The translations under genes were made by a program, and so were the position numbers. A DNA stretch of 64,000 nt. It comes from Pseudomonas mangiferae (GTDB lineage: Bacteria > Pseudomonadota > Gammaproteobacteria > Pseudomonadales > Pseudomonadaceae). Positions 36,204 to 47,748 of this stretch are shown in pieces. Where the stretch lies: positions 237,986 through 301,985 of the forward strand of contig NZ_VJOY01000006.1 in NCBI RefSeq assembly GCF_007109405.1, given 5' to 3'. Within the stretch, counting starts at the first letter, position 1. Every line of letters starts with the position of its first letter. The notes beneath the pieces are model-generated. The model was not told where the DNA came from. It ran no database searches and saw only the letters and a program-made list of their open reading frames with translations.

Positions 36204-37388
36204 ATGCGCAATCCCAGTGCCACGCTGCTGATCATCGATGACGACGAGGTCGTGCGTGCGAGCCTCGCAGCCTATCTCGAAGACAGCGGTTTCGACGTTC
36301 TGCAGGCGGAAAACGGACTCCAGGGGTTGCAGGTCTTCGAGCAGCAACGGCCGGACCTCGTGGTGTGCGACCTGCGCATGCCCCAGGTGGATGGCCTCGA
36401 GCTGATCCGCCGCATCGGTGACGTCGATGCCGAGATGCCGGTGATCGTCGTATCCGGCGCCGGGGTGATGAGCGATGCGGTCGAAGCATTGCGCCTGGGC
36501 GCCGCCGACTACCTCATCAAGCCCCTGGAAGACCTCGCCGTCCTCGAGCATTCGATCCGCCGGGCGTTGGACCGGGCGAATCTGCGCGCCGAGAACCGAC
36601 GCTACCGGGAGAAGCTGGAAGTCACCAATCGCGAGTTGCAGGCCAGCCTGCACTTGCTTCAGGAAGACCAGAACGCCGGTCGCCAGGTGCAGATGAACAT
36701 GCTGCCGGTGACGCCCTGGACGGTGGATGGCCTGCATTTCGCCCACCAGATCATTCCCTCTCTTTATCTGTCCGGTGACTTCGTCGATTACTTTCGGATC
36801 GACGAGCGTCGCGTGGCCTTCTACCTGGCCGACGTTTCCGGGCATGGCGCGTCGTCGGCCTTCGTCACCGTGCTGCTGAAGTTCATGACCACGCGCCTGC
36901 TTTATGAGTCGCGGCGCGGCGGCGCGATGCCTGAGTTCAAGCCCTCCGAAGTGCTCGGCCACATCAACCGTGGCCTGGTCAACTGCAAGCTGGGCAAGCA
37001 CGTGACCATGCTCGGCGGTATCATCGACGAGACCGCCAACACCCTGACCTACAGTATCGGCGGGCATCTCCCGCTGCCGGTGATGTTCGCCAACGGCGAA
37101 GCTTCCTACCTGGGGGGGCGTGGCCTGCCCGTCGGCCTGTTCGACGAGGCGACCTACTCCGACCACGTGATGGAACTGCCGCAGTCCTTCAGCCTGACCC
37201 TGCTTTCCGACGGTATCCTGGACCTTTTGCCGGGGGACACCCTCAAAGAGAAGGAAGCCACGCTACCGCGTTTCGTGAGCTCGGCTGGCGGCACCCTGGA
37301 TGGGTTGCGCCACGTGTTCGGATTGGCCAAGCTCGGTGAGATGCCGGATGATATCGCCTTGCTGGTGTTGAGCAGGAACCTTGCATGA
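36204..37388 (+). CDS. rssB: RssB-type response regulator with PP2C/SpoIIE phosphatase domain
   Basis: The 394-aa protein has a receiver domain (LLIIDDDEVVRASL, phosphorylated Asp in LVVCDLRMPQ, Lys in YLIKPLED), a coiled linker and a SpoIIE/PP2C phosphatase domain (FYLADVSGHGASSAF, LLSDGILDLLPG, MPDDIALLVLS). In Pseudomonas RssB works with the STAS protein encoded next, and controls RpoS level or activity. The rssC ATG overlaps its stop by four bases. Confidence 0.88.
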   Translation: MRNPSATLLIIDDDEVVRASLAAYLEDSGFDVLQAENGLQGLQVFEQQRPDLVVCDLRMPQVDGLELIRRIGDVDAEMPVIVVSGAGVMSDAVEALRLGAADYLIKPLEDLAVLEHSIRRALDRANLRAENRRYREKLEVTNRELQASLHLLQEDQNAGRQVQMNMLPVTPWTVDGLHFAHQIIPSLYLSGDFVDYFRIDERRVAFYLADVSGHGASSAFVTVLLKFMTTRLLYESRRGGAMPEFKPSEVLGHINRGLVNCKLGKHVTMLGGIIDETANTLTYSIGGHLPLPVMFANGEASYLGGRGLPVGLFDEATYSDHVMELPQSFSLTLLSDGILDLLPGDTLKEKEATLPRFVSSAGGTLDGLRHVFGLAKLGEMPDDIALLVLSRNLA

Positions 37389-37867
37389 GTACTGGTAAAA
37401 TCCAGTTCGCTGAACAGGACGGTACCTTCGTCCTCAAGTTCGTCGGGGAAATCCGTCTGACGCTCTGCTCGGCGCTGGATTCCACCATCGAAAAGATCTT
37501 CACCGCCCTCAATTTCTCGGCGATCGTCATCGATCTGACGGAAACCCACAGCATCGACAGCACCACCCTGGGCCTGCTGGCCAAGCTGTCCATCCTGTCG
37601 CGGCAGAAGGTCGGTCTGTTGCCTACCGTGGTCACCACGCACCCGGACATCACCCGCCTGCTGCAGTCCATGGGCTTCGACCAGGTGTTCAACATCGTCG
37701 GCCAGCCCCTGCCGTGCACCGACTGCCTGGAAGACCTGCCGCCCCAGGATCAATCCGAGGAAGTCGTGCGCGGCAAAGTGCTGGAAGCGCACCGCATTCT
37801 CATGGGGCTCAACGAGTCCAATCGCGAAGCGTTCCACGATCTGGTCAGCGCCCTGGAACGCCACTGA
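37385..37867 (+). CDS. rssC: STAS-domain anti-anti-sigma factor RssC
   Basis: The 160-aa protein has an anti-sigma antagonist STAS fold (FVLKFVGEIRLTLCSALD, AIVIDLTETHSIDSTTLG). The Ser/Thr cluster SIDSTT sits where such proteins are phosphorylated, and is the likely substrate of the PP2C domain of RssB. Translation is coupled to rssB. The C-terminal 50 residues (after LPCTDCLEDLPP) are charged and not part of the STAS fold. Confidence 0.86.
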   Translation: MSTGKIQFAEQDGTFVLKFVGEIRLTLCSALDSTIEKIFTALNFSAIVIDLTETHSIDSTTLGLLAKLSILSRQKVGLLPTVVTTHPDITRLLQSMGFDQVFNIVGQPLPCTDCLEDLPPQDQSEEVVRGKVLEAHRILMGLNESNREAFHDLVSALERH

Positions 37868-37899
37868 CGCGTTCCGTCCGTTTCCCCCTTATGATCTAA

Positions 37900-37927
37900 C
37901 GCTCGCCTCCAGGGCAGGCGGCGAGCG
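37900..37927. terminator. hairpin between rssC and tal
   Basis: CGCTCGCC and GGCGAGCG pair between two convergent genes. There is no strong T-run, so this is a candidate shared terminator. Confidence 0.55.
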
Positions 37928-37933
37928 TGTTCC

Positions 37934-38860
<927 letters not shown>

Positions 38861-39150
38861 GTCGGTGCTGTCCTTTTGGCGGTTCGGCGACCTTACCCGA
38901 GCGCGTGGGACCGCTCAACGCCAATGCGCGGCCGGGCAGGCTGTGCCTTGGAGGCGCTGTGGCCGTGGCGGTTCCGAACCGACGCGTGCGCTTACCAAAT
39001 CTGGTGAACTCGGCTACCCTGCGCGCGCCCGATCCGGTGGGCACGTCGAGCGCCCTGAACGCCGAGGGGCCACGAACCGACGCGCGTTCGTCCCGTGGCA
39101 AGGTCGGGCACCCGCTACAGCCGATCCGTCGCAACCGAGTAGTCGCACCC

Positions 39151-40155
39151 ATGTCCCGAACAGTCGAGCCCCTCGCCCCGCGTGCCCCGTTGTCCCGGCG
39201 CTTCTCCGTGGCGCCGATGATGGACTGGACGGATCGCCACTGCCGGTTCTTCCTGCGGCAACTGTCCCGCCATGCGCTGCTGTACACCGAGATGGTGACC
39301 ACCGGCGCCTTGCTGCGGGGCGACGGGGAGCGCTTCCTGGCTCACAGTGTGGCGGAGTACCCGCTGGCGCTGCAGGTGGGGGGTAGTGTGCCGGAGGAGC
39401 TGGCCGCCTGCGCGCGGCTGGCGGAGGCGGCGGGCTACGGCGAGATCAACCTCAACGTCGGCTGTCCCAGCGACCGGGTGCAGAACAACCTCATCGGTGC
39501 CTGCCTGATGGCGCACCCCGCGCTGGTGGCGGACTGCGTCGCGGCCATGAGAGAGGCCACCACCATCCCGGTCACCGTCAAGCACCGCATCGGCATCAAT
39601 GGCCGCGATGGCTACGACGCGCTGTGCGAGTTCGTCGAGCAGGTCCGCCAGGCGGGGTGCCGCAGCTTCACCGTGCATGCCCGCATCGCCATCCTGGAAG
39701 GCCTGTCGCCCAAGGAGAACCGCGAAATCCCGCCGCTGCGCTACGACGTGGCCGCGCGCCTGAAGGTAGATTTCCCGGACCTTGAGATCATCCTCAACGG
39801 TGGCATCAAGACCCTGGAGGCCTGCACCGAGCACCTGCAGGTCTTCGACGGGGTCATGCTGGGTCGCGAGGCCTACCACAACCCCTACCTGCTGGCGACG
39901 GTGGACAGCATGCTGTTCGGCGCCCCCGATCCGGTGGCCAGCCGCCAGGAGGCCCTGGCGCGACTGCGGCCCTACGTGGAGGCGCACCTGGCCGAAGGCG
40001 GGGCGCTGCACCACATCACCCGGCACGTCCTCGGCCTTGCCCAAGGCTTCAAGGGCGCCCGGCGGTTCCGCCAACTGCTGTCCGTCGAGGTGCACAGGCG
40101 CCGCGACTCCCTGGCCCTGTACGACGAGGCGATCGACCTGCTCGCCGGTCATTGA
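39151..40155 (+). CDS. dusA: tRNA-dihydrouridine synthase A
   Basis: DusA reduces uridine at positions 20/20a of tRNA using FMN and NADPH. The ATG at 39151 (334 aa) gives MSRTVEPLAPRAPLSRRFSV, then the Dus signature APMMDWTDRHCRFFLR and the catalytic Cys in NLNVGCPSDRVQ. VTVKHRIGIN and TVHARIAILEGLSPKENR match DusA specifically. It is divergent from tal. The 290-bp gap between them carries no gene. Confidence 0.95.
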   Translation: MSRTVEPLAPRAPLSRRFSVAPMMDWTDRHCRFFLRQLSRHALLYTEMVTTGALLRGDGERFLAHSVAEYPLALQVGGSVPEELAACARLAEAAGYGEINLNVGCPSDRVQNNLIGACLMAHPALVADCVAAMREATTIPVTVKHRIGINGRDGYDALCEFVEQVRQAGCRSFTVHARIAILEGLSPKENREIPPLRYDVAARLKVDFPDLEIILNGGIKTLEACTEHLQVFDGVMLGREAYHNPYLLATVDSMLFGAPDPVASRQEALARLRPYVEAHLAEGGALHHITRHVLGLAQGFKGARRFRQLLSVEVHRRRDSLALYDEAIDLLAGH

Positions 40156-40208
40156 GGCCGCCTCCGCCGGAAACTCCCGTGAGTGACGGGGCCGATGCCC
40201 GGGTGCCG

Positions 40209-40232
40209 TAAATTTGCCCGCCGGCGGTACGT
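40209..40232 (+). promoter_or_regulatory. PvdS (iron-starvation) box upstream of pvdP
   Basis: TAAAT at 40209-40213 and CGT at 40230-40232 are separated by exactly 16 bases, matching the PvdS promoter consensus TAAAT-N16-CGT, 44 bp before the pvdP start. Confidence 0.85.
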
Positions 40233-40276
40233 CATTGCTGGGTAACGCGGGTTCCGCGGCGAATGCAGGTAGGGCG

Positions 40277-41893
40277 ATGGCGGTTTCTCGGCGTGGTTTC
40301 ATGGCGGGCTTGGCGTTGACCGGAGCGGCGATTCCGGCGGCCGTCTATACGCCGCGTCAGCTCATCCGGGTGGACGAGCCGGTCACCCCGGGCGAGGCCA
40401 GTGTTGACCTGCCGGATACCGAAGGCATCCGCCTCGCCGACAAGCTGCGCGGGCTCTGGGACGTCCGTTTCTTCGGGCGCGACGCCGGTCTCGCCGGCCT
40501 GCCACCGGAAGGTGCCGAGCTGCTCCTCGACGTGGCGCCCCGGGGCCGTGGGCTGACCGGGTGCCTCGGGCTCGGCGAGACCCTGCGCGGGCCTGGCGAA
40601 GCGGAGTTCCGCGTGCTGGGTAATCTCTCCGGCAGCACCGCGGCCGAGGTGCGCTGGCAATTGTTCGGCCGCGGTGAGCCGGGCGCGATGCCCAGTCACG
40701 AATGCCTGGCGGTGCTGGACGAGGTCTGGGACCTCCAGGGCGAAGCCGGCAGCGCGACCCTCAGCGGGCGTCTCCGGCGCCTGGATGTGCCCCTCAGCGC
40801 GCCGGAGGCCGATTGCCGCTTCGTCGCCCACAAGCGCCCATTCCCGGTGGCCCGCGAGCGCATCGGTTTGAGCCCGGCCCTGCTGGACTGGCTCGTCTCG
40901 CCCCAGCACCGGCTGTTCCACCAGCTCTGGCACGCCACCCGCGACAAATGGCACCGCCTGCCTGAGAACAAGCGCGAGGCCCTGCGTGGAATCGGCTGGC
41001 AACCCGGCCCCCGGGGCGAGGAACGCGATGCTCGCGGGCCGATCAAGCACCGCAACGGCTCCGGCGTGGATTTCTTCTTCATGCACCGCCACATGCTGAT
41101 GAAGGCGCGTTCCCTGCAACCATTGCCGTCTTGGACGCGCCTGCCGCTGCCGGTGCAGCCGCTGGAATACGACCGCCTGGCCTTCGCCCGCTATTTCGAT
41201 AACCAGGACGGGTTCTCCGTACCGCCCGCCTGGGTGGCGACGGATGACGACGATCTCAGCGAGTGGCTGCACGACATCAAGAGCGCCGAGACCTACCACA
41301 GCAACTTCCAGGTCTGGGAATCCCGCTACCGCGATCCCCAGTACCTGGCGACCCTGACCCTCGGGGCGTTCGGCTCGGAGATGGAGCTGGGCATGCACGA
41401 CTGGCTGCACATGCGCTGGGCCAGCGTCACCCGCGACCCTTCCAACGACATGCCGGTGATGGGCGACCGCGACCCGGTGGATTTCGCCCCGCGCTGGTTC
41501 CGGCCGGAGAACGATTTCCTCGGCGATCCCTTCTCGTCCCACGTGAACCCGGTGTTCTGGCACTTCCACGGCTGGATCGACGACCGCCTGGACGACTGGT
41601 TCCGGGCCCACCAGCGCTACCACCCTGGCGAGTTGGTGCCGCTGGAGGTGAACGGCGTGCCGTGGTTCGCCCCGGGGCGCTGGGTGGAGGTGAGCGACCC
41701 TTGGCTGGGCGCTTCGACCCATGGTTGCGGCGATGCCGGCGCGGTGCCGGGGCCGAGCATGGAGAGCGACGTCGAGACCATGAAGCTGGCCCTGCGCATC
41801 ACCTTCAGCGGCGACAGTGATGTGCCCGACCTGCTGCGCCGCACGCCACGGCGCCCGTGGTACGCCCGTCACCTGCGGCTCAGCCGCCGCTGA
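40277..41893 (+). CDS. pvdP: PvdP tyrosinase of pyoverdine maturation
   Basis: PvdP oxidises ferribactin in the periplasm to form the pyoverdine chromophore. The 538-aa product begins with a twin-arginine signal (MAVSRRGFMAGLALTGAAIP). Its C-terminal half is a type-3 copper tyrosinase domain with His clusters FFFMHRHMLMKAR, MHDWLHMRW and NPVFWHFHGWIDD. A PvdS box lies upstream, and the opmQ-pvdT-pvdR export genes follow convergently, as in P. aeruginosa. Confidence 0.93.
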   Translation: MAVSRRGFMAGLALTGAAIPAAVYTPRQLIRVDEPVTPGEASVDLPDTEGIRLADKLRGLWDVRFFGRDAGLAGLPPEGAELLLDVAPRGRGLTGCLGLGETLRGPGEAEFRVLGNLSGSTAAEVRWQLFGRGEPGAMPSHECLAVLDEVWDLQGEAGSATLSGRLRRLDVPLSAPEADCRFVAHKRPFPVARERIGLSPALLDWLVSPQHRLFHQLWHATRDKWHRLPENKREALRGIGWQPGPRGEERDARGPIKHRNGSGVDFFFMHRHMLMKARSLQPLPSWTRLPLPVQPLEYDRLAFARYFDNQDGFSVPPAWVATDDDDLSEWLHDIKSAETYHSNFQVWESRYRDPQYLATLTLGAFGSEMELGMHDWLHMRWASVTRDPSNDMPVMGDRDPVDFAPRWFRPENDFLGDPFSSHVNPVFWHFHGWIDDRLDDWFRAHQRYHPGELVPLEVNGVPWFAPGRWVEVSDPWLGASTHGCGDAGAVPGPSMESDVETMKLALRITFSGDSDVPDLLRRTPRRPWYARHLRLSRR

Positions 41894-41903
41894 CCGGACC
41901 TTC

Positions 41904-43325
41904 TCAGGCCGGCGGCGGCTCGGCGCGCCAGCCACCGCCCAAGGCCTTGTACAACGCCACGGATGCCTGGGCCCGGGCCAGGTGCAGGCGAACCTGCTCG
42001 GTCTGGGCCTCGTAGAGGGTGCGCTGGCTTTCCAGCAGGGTAAGCAGGGTCTCAGCGCCGGCCCGGTAGCGTTCCCCGGCCAGGCGGAAGGCCTCGTGGG
42101 CGCTCTCCAGTTCCCGGGCTTGCCCTTCGCGCTGGCGATCCAGACCGTCGATGGCCACCAGGGCGGCCTCCACGTCGGCGAAGGCCGCCACGATGGCCTG
42201 GCGGTAGTCTTCCAGCACTTCTTCCTGGCGAGCCTGGACCCGGTCCCGTTCGGCCGACAGCCGCCCATTGTCGAAGATCGGCGCGGCAAGACCGGCAGTC
42301 AGGGTATAGAACGGGCTCCGCAGCAGTTGCGAGGCGCGCTCGCCGCCGCTGCCCAGGTTGGCGCCGAGGGTCAGGCTCGGCAGCAGGGCGGCCCTGGCCA
42401 CCCGCACGTCGGCCTCGGCGGAGGCCAGCCGGGCCTCCGCGGCGGCGATATCCGGGCGGCGCGCCAGCAGCTCGCTGGGCACCCCGGCGTTGGCGGTGGG
42501 CCAGCGCAGGTCGGTGAACGGGCCCGGCGCCAGGCGCAACGCCTGCACCGGCTCGCCGAGCAGCGTGGCGAGGGCGATCCGTGCCTCGGCCGCCCGTTGC
42601 CGGGCCTCCGGCAGCAGCCGTTGCTGGCGTGCCACCAGGCTGCGTTGCTGGGCCACTTCCAGGGGCGTGGCGGCCCCGGCCTCGTGGCGGGTTTCCACCA
42701 GGGCCAGCACTTCGCGGGCGTTGTCCAGGTTCAATGCGGCGATCCGCGCTTGCTCGTCCAGGGCGCGGACATCCAGGTAGCGGTTGGCCACCTCCGCCAG
42801 CACGCTCAATTCCACCGCGGCCCGTTCGAAGCGGCTGGCATGCCAGCCCTGAAGAGCGCTGTCACGAGCGGCCTCGAGGCCGCCCCAGAGGTCCACGTCG
42901 TAGCGCACGTTGAAATCCGTGAGGAAACTGTCGATCCGCGGATCGTCCTCGCTGGCGTCCAGGTCCCGATTGCCCTGGCCACTGAGCAGGCCTTCGCGGC
43001 TCGCCTCGACGCCCGCCCGTACCTCGGGCAGCAGCGGCGCGCCCGCCACCGTGAGCGTCGCCCGGGCCTGGCGGGCCCGGGCCAGGGCGACCGCCACATC
43101 ATGGTTGCCGGCCCGGGCCCGTTCGATCAGGCCATCGAGGTCGGCGCTGCCGAAGCGCCGCCACCAGTCCCGTTGCAGGGCGGCGTCGTCCGAGGCCATG
43201 ACGGGCGCCTGCCAGCGGGCCGGCGGCGACGCCCCGGTAGCGACGGGCGCGGGCCGTTCGGCGCAGGCACCCAGCAGCAGGCAGCAGGGCAGGATTGGGA
43301 TGAGTCGTTTCATGGCGGGGCTCAT
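41904..43325 (-). CDS. opmQ: outer membrane efflux lipoprotein OpmQ
   Basis: OpmQ is the outer-membrane channel of the PvdRT-OpmQ pump, which recycles or secretes pyoverdine. The 473-aa protein starts with a lipoprotein signal ([14 protein letters not shown], lipobox LGAC) and has the two outer-membrane-factor repeats, with conserved [18 protein letters not shown] and [15 protein letters not shown]. Its start overlaps the pvdT stop by four bases (ATGA). An alternative start (MKRLIPIL) lies four codons downstream. Confidence 0.94.
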   Translation of the reverse strand: MSPAMKRLIPILPCCLLLGACAERPAPVATGASPPARWQAPVMASDDAALQRDWWRRFGSADLDGLIERARAGNHDVAVALARARQARATLTVAGAPLLPEVRAGVEASREGLLSGQGNRDLDASEDDPRIDSFLTDFNVRYDVDLWGGLEAARDSALQGWHASRFERAAVELSVLAEVANRYLDVRALDEQARIAALNLDNAREVLALVETRHEAGAATPLEVAQQRSLVARQQRLLPEARQRAAEARIALATLLGEPVQALRLAPGPFTDLRWPTANAGVPSELLARRPDIAAAEARLASAEADVRVARAALLPSLTLGANLGSGGERASQLLRSPFYTLTAGLAAPIFDNGRLSAERDRVQARQEEVLEDYRQAIVAAFADVEAALVAIDGLDRQREGQARELESAHEAFRLAGERYRAGAETLLTLLESQRTLYEAQTEQVRLHLARAQASVALYKALGGGWRAEPPPA

Positions 43326-45307
43326 GGGCGGGTCAGGGCGATCACCGGGTCGAGGCGGGCGGCCTGGCGCGCCGGGGTGTAGCCGAACAGCATGCCGGTG
43401 GCCAGGGCGCAGGCGAAGGCGCCCAGGGCCGCGGCCGGGGAGAACACCACGGCCACGTCGGCGAGCCGCAGGCCGGCGCCGATGGCCAGGGCACTGGCGA
43501 CGCCGGCCAGGCCCCCCAGCAGCGAGAGCATCATGGCTTCGGTGAGGAACTGGCGAAGGATGTCCCGCTGGCGTGCCCCGGTGGCCATGCGGATGCCGAT
43601 TTCCCGGGTGCGCTCGCGCACGGTCATCAGCATCACGTTCATCACCCCGATGCCGCCCACCAGCAGGGAGATCGCGGCGATGGCGCCGAGCATCAGCGAC
43701 AGGGAGTTGCGGGTGCGGGCCTCGGCCTGGATCATCGCCGCATTGTTGGTCAGCTCGAAGTCCCGCACACCGCGATGCAGGCGCAGCAGCAAGCGGTCGA
43801 TGGCCTGCTCGGCCTCATGCACCCGGTCCGCATCGGCGGCGGCGATGATCACGTACTCCGGGTCGTGGCTGCCGAACAGGCGCACGCTGGCGGCGGAGTA
43901 GGGCACGACGATGCGTTCGTCGCTGTCGCTGTCCCCCGATGCCGCGCCCTTGGCGGCCAGCAGGCCGATGACCCGGAACGGCACGTTCTCGATCAACAGG
44001 TAGCGGCCGATGGGGTCGGCGACATCCTTGAACACCCGTTCCCGGACCTTCTGCCCGATCACCGCCACCGGGGCCGCCGCGGCGTCCTCCTCGGCGGTGA
44101 AGAAACGGCCTTCCACCACCGGCCAGTTGAGGATCGCCGGGAAGTCCACGCCGTTGCCGCCGGTGTACATCACGTGGTCGACATTGCCGTAGCGCACCAC
44201 GGTCTCCGCGCCATTGACCGGCATGATCCTCTTCACCTGGGGCAGGCTGGCCAGGGCCGCCACGTCGTCCAGGCTGATTCGGCCCTCGGGGCTGCGAGGG
44301 GTCGGTGAATAGCCGCCCAGGTAGATGATGTTGGAGCCGAAGGCGCCCATCTGGGCCATCACCTGGCGCTTGCTGCCTTCGCCCACGGCGAGCATCACCA
44401 CCACCGAGGCGACGCCGATGACGATGCCCAGCAGGGTCAGAGCGGTGCGGAAGCGGTTCAGCCATAGTGCCCGCCAGGCGGCGCGCAGGGCATCCATCAG
44501 CTCCGCACGCCAGGCGCCGGCGCGGACAGTGCCGCGCGACCCGGCGCGCAGGTCCAGTGGAGGCGGCGCGCAGGCGGGCAGGGGCGCGGCGGACGGCGCG
44601 GACGCAGGGCGGTCATCGACGATCAGGCCGTCCCGCACCTCGATGATCCGCCGCGCCCGGGCCGCCACGTCGCGGTCGTGGGTGATCAGGATCACCACGT
44701 GGCCCTGGGCGGCCAGTTCGTCCAGCAGCGCCATGACCTCGGTGCCGCTGCGGCTGTCCAGCGCGCCGGTCGGCTCGTCCGCCAGGATGATGTGACCGCC
44801 GTTCATCAGCGCCCGGGCGATGGATACCCGCTGCTGCTGCCCGCCGGAAAGCTGGTGCGGGCGATTGCCCAGGCGGCTGCCCAGGCCCAGGCGTTCCAGC
44901 AGCGCGGCCGCCCGGCGATGGCGCTCGGCGGCCGGGGTGCCCGCGTAGATGGCGGGCATCTCGACGTTTTCCTGGGCACTGGCCGAGGGGATCAGGTGAT
45001 AGCCCTGGAAGACGAAGCCGAACGCTTCCCGACGCAGCCAGGCCAGGGTGTCGCTGTCGAAGTCGGCCACGTCTTCGCCGGCGAAGCGGTATTCGCCCGA
45101 ACTGGGCCGGTCCAGGCAACCGAGGATGTTCATCAAGGTGGATTTGCCGGAGCCGGAGGCGCCGACGATGGCGACGAATTCCCCGGCCGAGAGGGTCAGG
45201 TCGATGCCGCGCAACACCTCGACCCGTGGCCCGCCGTCCTCGCCGCCGTAGGCCTTGCGGATGTCGCGCAGCTGGATCAGCGGCACGGCGTCGGGCGTGG
45301 TCATCAA
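43322..45307 (-). CDS. pvdT: PvdT, MacB-type ABC transporter
   Basis: The 661-aa protein has an N-terminal ATPase (Walker [10 protein letters not shown], signature LSGGQQQR, Walker [12 protein letters not shown]) and a C-terminal membrane part with four helices, the first near residue 290 ([20 protein letters not shown]) and three at the end ([60 protein letters not shown]). A large periplasmic domain lies between. It is coupled on both sides by ATGA overlaps with pvdR and opmQ. Confidence 0.95.
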   Translation of the reverse strand: MMTTPDAVPLIQLRDIRKAYGGEDGGPRVEVLRGIDLTLSAGEFVAIVGASGSGKSTLMNILGCLDRPSSGEYRFAGEDVADFDSDTLAWLRREAFGFVFQGYHLIPSASAQENVEMPAIYAGTPAAERHRRAAALLERLGLGSRLGNRPHQLSGGQQQRVSIARALMNGGHIILADEPTGALDSRSGTEVMALLDELAAQGHVVILITHDRDVAARARRIIEVRDGLIVDDRPASAPSAAPLPACAPPPLDLRAGSRGTVRAGAWRAELMDALRAAWRALWLNRFRTALTLLGIVIGVASVVVMLAVGEGSKRQVMAQMGAFGSNIIYLGGYSPTPRSPEGRISLDDVAALASLPQVKRIMPVNGAETVVRYGNVDHVMYTGGNGVDFPAILNWPVVEGRFFTAEEDAAAAPVAVIGQKVRERVFKDVADPIGRYLLIENVPFRVIGLLAAKGAASGDSDSDERIVVPYSAASVRLFGSHDPEYVIIAAADADRVHEAEQAIDRLLLRLHRGVRDFELTNNAAMIQAEARTRNSLSLMLGAIAAISLLVGGIGVMNVMLMTVRERTREIGIRMATGARQRDILRQFLTEAMMLSLLGGLAGVASALAIGAGLRLADVAVVFSPAAALGAFACALATGMLFGYTPARQAARLDPVIALTRP

Positions 45308-46455
45308 CCGTCCGCGGCGTCGGGCGCGCCGATCAGCAGGCGTTCGCCTTCGCGCAGGCCGGAGAGCACCTGCACCGCCATGCGGTCGCTGAGACCGGTG
45401 CGCACCTCGCGGGTCGCCACCTCGCCATTGGCCGCCACTACCCGCGCCACGTGGCGCCCCTGACCCGCAGGCTGCAGGGCCGCCAGGGGAACGGTGAGCA
45501 CGTCCCGGGCGCGATCGGCGACGAAGAACACCTGGGCGGTCATCTCCGCCATCAGGGCATGGTCGTCGTTGTCCACGTCCAGCAATACGGTGTAGAGCAC
45601 CACCCGGCCGCCGCCCGTGGTGCCCAGCGGGCTGCCGCCGCCCTGGCTCATCTGCTCCAGGGGCTTCGGCGGGATCGGCAGGATCTGTCGCACCGTAGCC
45701 TCCCAGCGTCGGCCTTCGCCGCTGAGGGTGCTGAAATACGCCGGCATGCCCGGCCGTACCCGGCCGATGTCCGCCTCGGACACCTGGGCCCAGACGGTCA
45801 TGGGCGAAAGCTTGGCGATGCGCAGGATCAGCGGGGTCTGCTGCTGGGCGTTGAGGGTCTGGCCTTCGCGGGCGTTGAGCGCCACCACCGTACCCGTCAT
45901 GGGTGCATAGATGCGGGTGTAGCCCAGTTCCGCCTCGTCGCTGCGCAGGGTGGCACGCGCCTGGCGGATCTGCGCCTGGTAGCGGTCGATGCGGGCCTGG
46001 GCCGACCGCAGCTGGGCGTGGGCTGCCTGGACGTCTTCCTCACGGGTGGCGCCGCTGGCTGCGAGGCGCTGCTGGCGCCGGTACTGCTGCTCCGCCAGGG
46101 CATGCTGGGCGCGTTGTTCGGCCAGTTCCGCCTGCAGGGTCTCGATGGAGTAGCGACCGGCGTCCACCCGGGCCTGCTGCGGGGCCGGGTCGATTTCCAC
46201 CAACAACTGGCCTTCCCGGACTTCGTCGCCCACCTCCACGTGGAGGGTGCGGATCTGCCCGGATGCCTGGGCGCCGACGTCGACGTAGCGGCGCGGCTGC
46301 AGGGTGCCGAGGGCGCTGACACTGCTTTCGATGTCGCCCCGCTGCACGCTGACCGTGCTGCCGGGCGGCGTGGAAGCGGAAAATTTTTGCCAGGCGACCA
46401 GCAGCGGAACGAGGGCCAGGCAGGCGATGACGAGGAGGGGGCGGGGAACGCTCAT
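45304..46455 (-). CDS. pvdR: PvdR, MacA-type periplasmic adaptor
   Basis: The 383-aa membrane-fusion protein has an N-terminal anchor ([16 protein letters not shown]), a biotinyl-lipoyl half motif ([20 protein letters not shown]), a long alpha hairpin ([20 protein letters not shown]) and a C-terminal beta barrel. It links PvdT to OpmQ. It is the first gene of the export operon and has a PvdS box upstream. Confidence 0.94.
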   Translation of the reverse strand: MSVPRPLLVIACLALVPLLVAWQKFSASTPPGSTVSVQRGDIESSVSALGTLQPRRYVDVGAQASGQIRTLHVEVGDEVREGQLLVEIDPAPQQARVDAGRYSIETLQAELAEQRAQHALAEQQYRRQQRLAASGATREEDVQAAHAQLRSAQARIDRYQAQIRQARATLRSDEAELGYTRIYAPMTGTVVALNAREGQTLNAQQQTPLILRIAKLSPMTVWAQVSEADIGRVRPGMPAYFSTLSGEGRRWEATVRQILPIPPKPLEQMSQGGGSPLGTTGGGRVVLYTVLLDVDNDDHALMAEMTAQVFFVADRARDVLTVPLAALQPAGQGRHVARVVAANGEVATREVRTGLSDRMAVQVLSGLREGERLLIGAPDAADG

Positions 46456-46521
46456 GGGCAGGCTCGGGCGATGGATCGACGCGCCGTGGCTCTGCCCGCG
46501 ACGCGTAATGCTTACTGACTG

Positions 46522-46545
46522 ACGCGGGGGGAGGCGGGAAATTTA
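46522..46545 (-). promoter_or_regulatory. PvdS box upstream of pvdR
   Basis: On the minus strand, TAAAT (46541-46545) and CGT (46522-46524) are spaced by exactly 16 bases, 67 bp before the pvdR start. The first bases after TAAAT (TTCCC) are shared with the pvdA box. Confidence 0.85.
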
Positions 46546-46574
46546 AGCCGGCGGCGCAGCGTCCGCCCGGGGGA

Positions 46575-47573
46575 TCAGCGCCGCGCCAGCAGCGTGGTGC
46601 CATCCTCGCGATGGATGAGGCGCACCGGAAGGACCTTGGGCAGGGCGTCCACCAGGGCATCGACGTTGCGGCTGTTGTAGATGCCGCCGACCCGCAGGGT
46701 GCCGAGGGTGCCGTCCGCCAGCTGCAGCGGCCGCTGGCGGTAGCGGTTGATCAGCGGCAGCGCCTGGGCCAGGGTCAGGTCGTCGAGGATCAGCTTGCCG
46801 CTGCGCCAGGCCAGGGCCTGGGTGGCGTTGGCGGAGCCGATCTGGGGCTGTACGTCGCCGCTGCCGTAGCGCGCCTGCATGCCGGCGGTGAGGCCACTGC
46901 TTTGCTCCTGGCGACGATCACTGTTGACCTTCACCGAGCCCTCGGTGACGGTGACCACGACATCGTCGCCATAGGTCCAGACGTTGAAGCGGGTGCCGGT
47001 CACGGTGATCGAGCCGGTGCCCGCTTCCACCACGAAGGGATGGCTGGCGTCGTGGCTCACTTCGAAGTACGCCTCGCCACGGTCCAGGGATACCCGGCGG
47101 CGATCCTTGAAGTTGGCGAAGGTGAGGTGGGTGTTCAGGTTGAGGCTGGTGTAGCTGCCGTCCGGCAGGGCCACGTCGTGCAGCACGCTGTCGGTCCGGT
47201 AGCGCCGGTAGTCGTCCGGCAGCCAGCCCATGCTCCAGCCCAGGTAGGCGCTCGCCGGCAGCACCAGCAGGGCGAAGGCCGCCGCGATGCTACGTCGGCT
47301 CCAGGCGCGTCGGGTCCTGCGTGTGGGGGGCGTGGGGGCGGCTGCCACCGGGCGGGCGGCCTCGGCCAGCTGCGGTGCGAGCCACTCGCTGGCCTCCCAG
47401 ATCTCCAGCATGGCGACGAACTCCCGCGCATGCTCCGGATCGGCCGCGAGCCAGCGCTGGAAGCCCTCGCGCTCCTGCGGGGTGCAGTCCTCGGCGTGGA
47501 TACGCATGCACCAGTGGGCAGCGTCCTCGGCCAGGGCTTCATGATCGGCGTTCGCGGGCGTGGGCATGTTCAT
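46575..47573 (-). CDS. fpvR: FecR-family anti-sigma factor FpvR
   Basis: FpvR spans the inner membrane and holds the sigma factors FpvI and PvdS until ferripyoverdine binds its receptor. The 332-aa protein has an N-terminal DUF4880 sigma-binding part (HWCMRIHAEDCTPQEREGFQ, ADPEHAREFVAMLEIWEAS), one transmembrane helix (AAAFALLVLPASAYLGWSMG) and a periplasmic FecR domain (LPDGSYTSLNLNTHLTFANF, GTRFNVWTYGDDVVVTVTEG). It is divergent from fpvI. The start could be M1 at 47573 or M3 at 47567. Confidence 0.9.
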   Translation of the reverse strand: MNMPTPANADHEALAEDAAHWCMRIHAEDCTPQEREGFQRWLAADPEHAREFVAMLEIWEASEWLAPQLAEAARPVAAAPTPPTRRTRRAWSRRSIAAAFALLVLPASAYLGWSMGWLPDDYRRYRTDSVLHDVALPDGSYTSLNLNTHLTFANFKDRRRVSLDRGEAYFEVSHDASHPFVVEAGTGSITVTGTRFNVWTYGDDVVVTVTEGSVKVNSDRRQEQSSGLTAGMQARYGSGDVQPQIGSANATQALAWRSGKLILDDLTLAQALPLINRYRQRPLQLADGTLGTLRVGGIYNSRNVDALVDALPKVLPVRLIHREDGTTLLARR

Positions 47574-47639
47574 CGGGTTACTGCGATTACCTGTGACCCG
47601 CGTTGCAACGAGGCGAAAGCGTCGGGCTTTAAATGTAGA

Positions 47640-47654
47640 TGAGAATTATTATAA
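47640..47654. promoter_or_regulatory. Fur box between fpvR and fpvI
   Basis: TGAGAAT-T-ATTATAA matches the Fur 7-1-7 consensus (TGATAAT-N-ATTATCA) in 12 of 14 positions. It lies in a locally AT-rich stretch in the divergent fpvR-fpvI promoter region, so iron should repress both regulators. Confidence 0.78.
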
Positions 47655-47748
47655 ATTTAGTGGTTTCATACTGCCAGTATTTGGTCGTAGGCCCACCGCC
47701 TGTAGTGTCTCAGCGCAGGCAGGGCAATCGCTGGGAGAGTCAGGGGCT